NCBI GenBank assembly: GCA_023251515.1
Contig: JAHEYQ010000045.1
Span: 1 to 38,898 of the forward strand
Reading direction: 5' to 3'
From: Bacteroidales bacterium
GTDB taxonomy: Bacteria; Bacteroidota; Bacteroidia; Bacteroidales; JACABE01
DNA length: 38,898 bases
The notes under the pieces were generated by a model. It was not told the origin of the DNA. It was given only the letters and a program-made list of their open reading frames with translations, and made no database searches. The translations under genes were made by a program, and so were the position numbers. This document shows, one piece after another, positions 1-9,600 of the stretch. The stretch's first letter is position 1. Every line of letters begins with the position of its first letter.

Positions 1-101
1 AGATTAAATAATATTAACTTGTCATTGGTAACGAAGTGAGAAATCCCAATAATATTACTGTAATAAAAGTTTATCGGACAATACTGATTTATTTCTCTTA
101 A

Positions 102-133
102 AACCCAACGGGAACTAGCGTACCCGTCGGGTT
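102..133. terminator. Inverted repeat, possible terminator of an upstream gene
   Basis: Arms at 102-112 and 123-133 (AACCCAACGGG and CCCGTCGGGTT) pair over 11 positions with one mismatch around a 10-base loop. A clear T-run does not follow, so it is only a possible terminator for a gene lying left of the window. The rest of 1-330 holds no gene that I can support. Confidence 0.3.
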
Positions 134-330
134 GAAGTATTTTAACCCCCTGTTTCTCTGTGCTTCCTACGTGTTACTCTGTGTAATAAAAACTTCTAAA
201 AACAGTGTCATCCAAGTTCCAATAAACTTCTAAAATCAGAATTCAACCTCCAAAAAGCTTCCTTCGTTGCCTGAAACCCGCAGTTCGACCCCGAATTTTA
301 ACTCCCCATCAAATAAGTGTAAAATCAATC

Positions 331-359
331 TTGTATATTAAATAGATTCATTAATTTTG
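331..359 (+). promoter_or_regulatory. Possible Bacteroidota-type promoter upstream of the giant adhesin gene
   Basis: TTG at 331-333 and TAATTTTG at 352-359 match the -33 TTG and -7 TAnnTTTG elements known for Bacteroidota, with an 18-base spacer. A second exact -7 match, TAATTTTG at 447-454, lies nearer the gene but has no well-spaced TTG. Either would give a long leader (about 150-245 bases) before the ATG at 609. The match is by eye in AT-rich DNA, where chance hits are common. Confidence 0.35.
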
Positions 360-608
360 ACAATAAATAATAAGAATATTAACGCACTGATATTTAATAA
401 TATAAATTTTAATTGTTAAATTAATATTTACTGCTTATATTTTTATTAATTTTGGAATGTTAAAAAACATTTTAAGTTTTTAAAAAATGAAAGACCAAAC
501 ACAAATAAATTTTGCAAATTCAACATTTATAATGCTGAAAAACGATTATTGTTTTGTTAAATCGATTAAGTTAATTAAGAATCAAACACTTGCTCTAAAA
601 CATAAACT

Positions 609-3600
609 ATGAAAAAACTATATCTTTTCCTTATTTTTATTATAATAACAACAACTTTACAGGCAGCAATAAATGTGAGTATTACAAATCCGGTAAATAG
701 CAGAGACACCATTTGCCAGGGATTAACACAACTAATTACAACAAACGTTAGTGGAATTACAGGTAATGCAACATATCAATGGAAAAAGAATAGCCAGATT
801 TTATCAAATACAGGTTCTACATATTTATATAATGCAACATCGTCAGGAAAAGATACAATCATAGTAACAGCAACAAATTCGAGCGAAAGCAGCTCAGATA
901 CAGTAATATTTGTGGTTAAGCTAATGCCAGTGGCAAGTTTTACTATATCTACCGGTAACTATTCTTGTTCTGGAACTGATGTTTTTTTTACTAATAACTC
1001 TTCAAATGGTTCTTCAGCTTCATGGATTTTCCCCGGAGCAAATAATCCATCATCATCCAGTTGGTCACCAAATACTCCACGTCATTGGGATAATTTAACA
1101 GGTATTGCGACAATAGCAATTCCATGCAAATTAATAATAACAGCATCAAACGGCTGTGTTGATTCAGTAATAAATGATTTAACTATTAATCCATTACCAG
1201 TTCCAAAATTTTCAATACCATTTCCTGCAACAATTTGTAAAGGATCCTCAGTTAGTTGTTCGATGGAGGCAATAACAGGAAGCACATTTCTTTGGAGCAC
1301 AGCAGCAAGCAATTTTAGTATAAACCCAACAAACACTCCTCAGGTATTAATAAGCAGCACTTTAGCAATAAGTACTGGTTTCAAAACAATAACTGTAACA
1401 GAAACAAATAGCTTTGGTTGTGAAAATACGAATGACACAATAATTGAAGTAGTAAGTTTACCAACTCCTAATTTTATTTTTTCGCCAGATAATGCATGTG
1501 CTCTTTCGAATATTAGTTTCACAAACAATACTACCAATGCATCAACTTATAGATGGAAATTTGGAGATGGTCAAACCTCAACAAATACAAGTCCAAGCCA
1601 TATCTTTGACACCATAGGAAATGGAACTATCAATTATTCTGTGTGGTTGATTGCGACAAGCCAATATGGTTGTAAAGATTCTGTTTCACATGTGGTTCAT
1701 GTAAAACAAAGACCAGATGCTAGTTTGAAATCGGAAAATCCCGGAATCAGTTTATTTGAAAATTACCCAAATTCAATTAGTCCAACATTATTTAAAAAAT
1801 GTAATATTGTACCACCTCATTTTTTACAATTGACTAATTTAAGTACTACATCTGCAACAAACACTAATTATTATATCAAATGGGGTAATGGAAACACATA
1901 CACAAGCATTGGAAGTAATTTCGGGATTCCAAACATCAATTATCCAACTCTGGGAGCATATATATTAACAGATTCGGTAAAAGGAGGAAACAACTGTATT
2001 TCTGTAAAAAAATTCAATGTTTATATTGGAAGTTCTCCGAGTAATATCACAATAACAAACATAGGAAATGTTACCGATGAATGTGCACCACAAACATATC
2101 CATTTAAGATTACCGTTGACCCCAATGATACTCCAGGAACATTATATATTATTTCAACAAATGATGGAACCCTTAGTGATACACTCATTAATCCATTATC
2201 ATCAAATCCCGATACCATTTATCACACTTTTCAAACTTCATCCTGTGGCTTCTTTGCTCCTAACTATATGAATTCATTTTTTATAAGAGTAAATGCCAAA
2301 AATTTTTGTGGATTGGTTGGAAAAACAAGTACAATAGAACCTATTACATTGAATTCAAGCCCACATTCATCATTTACAGGATCTAATAAAGGATGTATTG
2401 GACAGACAGTTTATTATAATTCAAATTCTATAATTGGTTCAATTGTTGATCCTAACACTTTGTTTTGTGATAATAGTTCAATAAAATATTATTGGCAGAT
2501 AGTTCCAGACACCGGCTGGACATTAAACTCAGGAACAATGGGTAATATAAGTAATTACAGCGGTTCTCAAAACACTTCTTTTACATTTAACAGTTCAGGC
2601 ACCTATTTAATAAAACTAAAAACTGCAAATGCAAACCTAAGTACTTGTCCGGATGACAGTGTATTTCAACAAACTATATGCATCAACCCATTTGCAAAAG
2701 CAAAATTCACAATCAGCGATTCTATATTTTGCAAACCAGATACTGTTTTTGCATTAAACAGTTCAACCGGAGGATTGTGCGATTCATTACAATATAGATG
2801 GAGAATAAAACCTATCACAAGCTATTGTTATTCATCAGGTAATTTTTTTAGCTTTATTAATGGCACAGATACCACAAGCAAAAATCCAAAAATATTATTC
2901 AAAGAATCAGGAGTTTATCGCTTAACTTTACTTGCATATAATAGTTGTGGTTCAGATACAATATCAAAAATAATAACAGTTAAAAATAAACCAAAGTTAA
3001 ATTTCTCAGTACCGTCATCCGTATGTATCAACAGCACGATTTGTCCTGCAAACATAAGTGATTCTAATTGTTATGCCACAAATACCTTAACCTACAAATG
3101 GACTTCATCAAACGGAACTTTCGCAAATCCTTTTATATTAAATCCCGGATGTGTAAATGCTACGGCCACAAATAGCCAAACAATTACGATGTCTGCAACA
3201 AATGAATGTGGAACTGACTCTGTTGTAAAAACCGTAAATATTTCGCCAATACCAATAGTAACTCAAAAAAACAATTTAGAAGTTTGTCCGGGAGAAATAT
3301 TTATTATTGGAAATTTCGCAAGCAATCCAACCGGAGCAACATATACATGGACAAATTCAAACACAAATATTGGCAAACCAGCCAGTGGAAGTGGAAATAT
3401 TGCAAACTGGACAGCACCTGCAAATAACACAGGCTCAAATATTACAGCTACATTTACAGTAACTCCGACAATTGGAAATTGTATAGGAAATCCTATGACG
3501 TTTACAGTAACAATCAAACCCAAACCGGTAAACAATGCACTCTCAAATGTTTTTGCTTGTCCTCAATCAACAATTTCCACACAATTATTTACCAGCACAC

Positions 3601-6600
3601 CAAGCGGTGCAAATTTTAGCTGGACAAATACTAATACAGCCATCGGAATTGGTAGCAGCGGAACAGGAAATATTAACTCATGGACTGCTCCTAACAATTC
3701 AGGTTCAATAAACATTACAGGAACTATAAATATTACACCCACTTTAAATAACTGTACAGGAACTACAACTTCTTATACGATAAATATCTACCCCATTCCG
3801 ATTGCAAATCCCAAAAACAATATTAGTGTATGCTCTGGCGATATTATTAATATTGGATATTTTTCAAGTTTACCGACGGGTGCTACATTTACATGGACAA
3901 ACAACAATACCAATATAGGTTTGGCTGCAAGTGGAAATGGGAATATTCCGAATTGGAATGCTCCAATCAACAATACCGGATCAAATATAGTCGGAACAAT
4001 TACGGTTACACCTTTATTAAATAGTTGTACAGGAACTTCAACTTCTTTTACAATTACCATAAAACCCAAACCATCTGTTGACACAATAGCCCCACAAACC
4101 ATATGCTCAGGACAATCAACACAAACAGTTGTTTTCGGAAGCAATTTATCAGGGACTACCTATACTTGGAATTCAAGCGTAAATGGTTCTCTAACACCCA
4201 ATCCGGGAAGTGGTACAACATCTTCAATTCCGGCTACAGTTTTTTACAATAATAACTCAACGGTTTCTACAATAACTTACACAATTACACCAACAGCAAA
4301 TCTATGTCCGGGCAATCAAAGAAGTTTTGATATTGTCGTGAATCCGGCTCCAATTTTCACTACCCAACCTGTTTCAAGTACGGTATGCGTGGGCGGAACT
4401 CCAACTCAATTAGCTGTGGTTTATGCCAATGGTACAGGAACAGCTTCTTATCAATGGTATTCTAATTCTACAAGTTCAACTTCGGGTGCAACTGCAATCA
4501 GCGGACAGACTTCCGCTACTTTTTCGCCAACTGCAACTGTTGCTGGTACAACTTATTATTATTGTGTAATTACCTTTGTTTCAAGTGGTGGTTGTCCGAG
4601 TATTACCTCAAACATTGTGAGTGTGATCGTAAATCCTGATCCAACTATCAGCTCTCAACCTACAATTAGTCAGCAAATTTGTGAAGGTGGAAATGCGACT
4701 GCTTTAACAATAAATTATACAGGTGGAACAGGAACTGCAACTTATCAATGGTATTCAAACACTTCGGCAACAAATACCGGTGGAACTGCCATTGCAAACA
4801 CAAATTCAAATTCTTATAATCCTCCCGCTTTTTCTACAGTTGGGAATTATTATTACTATGCCACCGTAACTCTTGGTGGCAGTGGTTGCGATGCAACTAC
4901 CAGCAATACGGGATTGGTTACGGTGGTTTTAGATCCGATTATCACATCGCAACCGTTGGCAAGCCAATCGCTTTGCCAGAATACAACACCAAATAATTTA
5001 TGTGTAATTGTCAGCGGTGGCGTAGGAACACCTTCATATCAATGGTATTCAAATACTTCTGCTACTGCAAGTGGTGGTATTGCTATTTCTGGAGCTACTT
5101 CTAATTGTTACAATCCTCCAACGACTATTGTGGGAACCAAATATTATTATTGCGTAGTAACTCAAAGCGGTTCAGGCTGTTCGGTTACTTCGGCGGTGGC
5201 AGAAATTGTGATTAGCCCGGCACCAACATTTTCTACACAGCCTGTTTCAAGTACTGTATGCGTGGGCGGAACTCCAACTCAATTAGCTGTGGTTTATGCC
5301 AATGGTACAGGAACAGCTTCTTATCAATGGTATCAAAATTCTGTTAACTCAATTACTGGAGCAACTGCAATCAGCGGACAAACTGCTGCAACTTTTTCGC
5401 CAACTGCAACTGTTGCTGGTACAACTTATTATTATTGTGTAATTACCTTTGCTTCAAATGGTGGTTGTCCGAGTATAACTTCCAATATTGTAAGCGTAGT
5501 TGTTAATCCCGATCCTTCAATAAGTTCACAACCTACAATTAGTCAGCAAATATGTGAAGGTGGAAATGCCAATGCGCTAACAATAAATTATACTGGAGGT
5601 ACAGGAACTGCAATTTATCAATGGTATTCAAACACTTCGGCAACAAATACCGGTGGGACTGCTATTGCAAACACGAATTCAAATTCTTATACACCTCCTG
5701 CTTTTTCTTCAGTTGGAAATTATTATTACTATGCCACTGTTACACTTAGCGGAAGTGGTTGTGATGATACAACAAGTAATACGGCTCTGATTGACGTGGT
5801 GTTAGACCCGATTATCACATCGCAACCGTTGGCAAGCCAATCGCTTTGCCAGAATACAACGCCAAACAATTTATGTGTTGTTGTCAGCGGTGGAGTTGGA
5901 ACAACTTCTTATCAATGGTATTCAAATACTTCTGCTACTGCTAGTGGTGGTATTGCTTTAAGTGGGGCAACTACGGATTGTTACACCCCTACAACAGCAA
6001 CAAATGGTACTATATATTATTATTGTGTAGTAACTCAAAGTGGTTCTGGTTGTTCGGTTACTTCGGCTGTGGCAGAAGTTGTGATTAGTCTGGCTCCAAC
6101 ATTTACAACACAGCCCATTTCAAGTACAGTATGCGTGGGCGGAACTCCAACTCAATTAGCTGTGTTTTACTCCAACGGAACTGGGGCTGCTTCCTATCAA
6201 TGGTATTCTAATTCTGTAAGTTCAACAACGGGTGCAACTGCAATCAGCGGACAAACTGCTGCAACTTATTCGCCTCCTGCAACAGCTGCCGGAACTACCT
6301 ATTATTACTGTGTAATTACCTTTGCTTCAAGCGGAGGTTGTCCAAGTATTACCTCAAATATTGTGAGCGTGATTGTAAATCCTGATCCTTCAATTAGTTC
6401 ACAACCAACAATTAGTCAGCAAATTTGTGAAGGTGGAAATGCAAATGCTTTAAATATTAATTATTCGGGTGGCACAGGAACTGCAACTTATCAATGGTAT
6501 TCAAACACTTCTGCAACAAATACCGGTGGAACTGCCATTGCAAACACAAATTCAAATTCTTATACACCTCCTGCTTTTTCCTCAGTTGGAAATTATTATT

Positions 6601-9600
6601 ACTATGCCACAGTTACACTTAGCGGAAGTGGTTGTGATGATACATGCAGTAATACAGCTCTGATTGATGTGGTGTTAGACCCGATTATCACATCGCAACC
6701 GATGGCAAGTCAATCGCTTTGCCAGAATACAACGCCAAATAACTTATGTATTGTTGTCAGCGGTGGCGTAGGAACAACTTCTTATCAATGGTATTCAAAT
6801 ACTTCTGCTACTGCAAGTGGTGGTATTGCTTTAAGCGGAGCAACTACGGATTGCTACACCCCTTCAACAGCAACAAATGGTACTATATATTATTATTGTG
6901 TAGTAACTCAAAGCGGTTCTGGATGTTCTGTTACAAGTGCTGTTGCAGAAGTTGTGATTAGTCCGGCACCAACATTTTCTTCACAACCTGTTTCAAGTAC
7001 GGTATGCGTGGGCGGAACTCCAACTCAATTAGCTGGGACTTATAACAATGGAACTGGGACTGCAACATATCAATGGTATCAAAATTCATCAAATTCAACA
7101 ACGGGTGCAACAGCTATCAGCGGACAGACTTCTGCTAGTTTTTCGCCAACTGCAACTGTTGCTGGCACAACTTATTATTATTGTGTAATTACCTTTGCTA
7201 CAAGTGGTGGTTGCCCGAGTATTACCTCAAACATTGTGAGTGTGATCGTAAATCCTGATCCTTCAATTAGTTCACAACCAACAATTAGTCAGCAAATTTG
7301 TGAAGGTGGAAATGCAAATGCTTTAAATATTAATTATTCGGGTGGCACAGGAACTGCAACTTATCAATGGTATTCAAATACTTCAGCAACAAATACTGGC
7401 GGAACTGCTATTGCAAACACGAATTCAAATTCTTATACACCTCCTGCTTTTTCTTCAGTTGGAAATTATTATTACTATGCCACTGTTACACTTAGCGGAA
7501 GTGGTTGTGATGATACAACAAGTAATACGGCTCTGATTGACGTGGTGTTAGACCCGATTATCACATCTCAACCTATGGCAAGTCAATCACTTTGCCAAAA
7601 TACAACTCCAAATAATTTATGTATTGTTGTCAGCGGTGGCGTAGGAACAACTTCTTATCAATGGTATTCAAATACTTCTGCTACTGCAAGTGGTGGTATT
7701 ATTATAACCGGAGCTACTTCTGATTGTTACACTCCTTCAACAGCTACTGTGGATACCAAATATTATTATTGCATAGTAACTCAAAGCGGTTCAGGCTGTT
7801 CGGTTACTTCGGCGGTGGCAGAAGTTGTGATTAGTCAGGCACCAACATTTGTTATTCAACCTTATGCAAGCGATACTTGTCAAGGATTTAGTTTTGCACC
7901 TATTAGTGTTAGTTATACAAATGGAACAGGAGCTGCAACCTATCAATGGTATCAAAATTCTGCTAACTCAACAACGGGTGCAACTGCTATTAATGGACAA
8001 AATACGCCTACTTTTACTCCACCTTCAATAACTCCGGGAATAACATATTATTTTTGCGAAATCAGTTTTGCAACAAGCGGTGGTTGTCCAAGCATAATAT
8101 CAAACATTGTTGAAAAAAACTTACATCCAAAACCAACTGCTTCTTATACTTACACTCCGACATCAGGTGGGCATCCATTAAATGTGAATTTCAATAATAC
8201 TTCCATATTAAACAATTCCAATCAATGGATTTTTGGTAATAATTTCCCTGATTTATATATTGCCAGCCCAACAATTTCACTTACTAATACAGGTATTGTT
8301 GATATTAATTACAATGTAAATCTGATTGTTAGCACCAATGAAGGTTGTAAAGATACAGTAATACATACTATTACAGTTCATCCATTACCTATTCCTAATT
8401 TTTATGCTGCTAATATTTGCAAAGGAGATACAACTTATTTTATTGATTCATCTATTAATACAATTGGAATTATCAATAAATGGCATTGGGATTTTGGCAA
8501 TGGCGATACTTCCAATATTCAGAATCCACATTATCTATTTTCTACAGCAAATTCATATTCAGTAACCTTAACAATTACCAACGATTCAAATATCAGCAAT
8601 CAAATTACAAAAATAATAACTGTCCATCCTTTACCAATTCCTGATTTCACAACCACTTTTGATACACTGGGTTGTGTTACACCTTATGGAAACATCTTTA
8701 CAAATACTTCAACAGGAGCATCTTACTATAACTGGTCGTTTGGTGATGGCAATTTCAGTACAACCACCTCACCTACTCATATTTACAGTGATACAAGCTA
8801 TTATTGGGTCAGATTGATTGATACAACTCAATACGGTTGTATTGATTCAGTGAAACATCGCATTCATATTATCAGACCACCAGAGCCTTTGTTTAACCTT
8901 TCGGTTTCTGATAGTTGCGGGCCACTTCCTGTAACTTTTACAAATCAAAGTTCGGGTCTGTATCTGAGTTATTTATGGAATTTCGATTTAGGAAATCCAG
9001 ATACTTCTATATTATCAGGCCCATTTACAAAAATTTATCCTACAGGAATTAACGACAGTGTTTTTCATGTATCATTAAAGGCTACAAATGTTTGTGGTAC
9101 AAAATATCATTATGATACCATTATTACTTTTCCAAAACCAAAAATCTTCTTTACAGGTATTTTGCCTGACTATATTTGCTCAAATCAGATGGTTACTATA
9201 ATTGATTCACTTAGAGGCAACCCAGATACTTTGAAAGTTTATTTTGGTGATAACAGCCCTACTCAAATCATCACTTTTGGCTACCCTTTTGTGAATAATT
9301 TACCTTTGCATCATGTTTATCATTATGAAGGAAATAATACAGATACAACTTACATACTTAAGTTCATAGCAATTAATGATTGTGGAAGTGATACAACCAC
9401 AGACACAATCAGAGTTAGAACTTCGGCTTTAAGAGTGATGTTTGAAAGAGATACTATGAATTTGTGTATCAATAATCCGGTGCATTTTACAAACAAATCC
9501 ATTGGAGGAGCTTTTATGTTTAAATGGAATTTTGGTGATGGTTCGCCACTGAGTTATGCGTTTAGTCCAACTCACACTTATACTTCTGCCGGACAGTTTA

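Noticed and set aside
1..300. Partial gene at the left window edge
   Set aside because: Stops are frequent in all frames that I read, and no protein-like stretch is visible; only a hairpin and AT-rich DNA.
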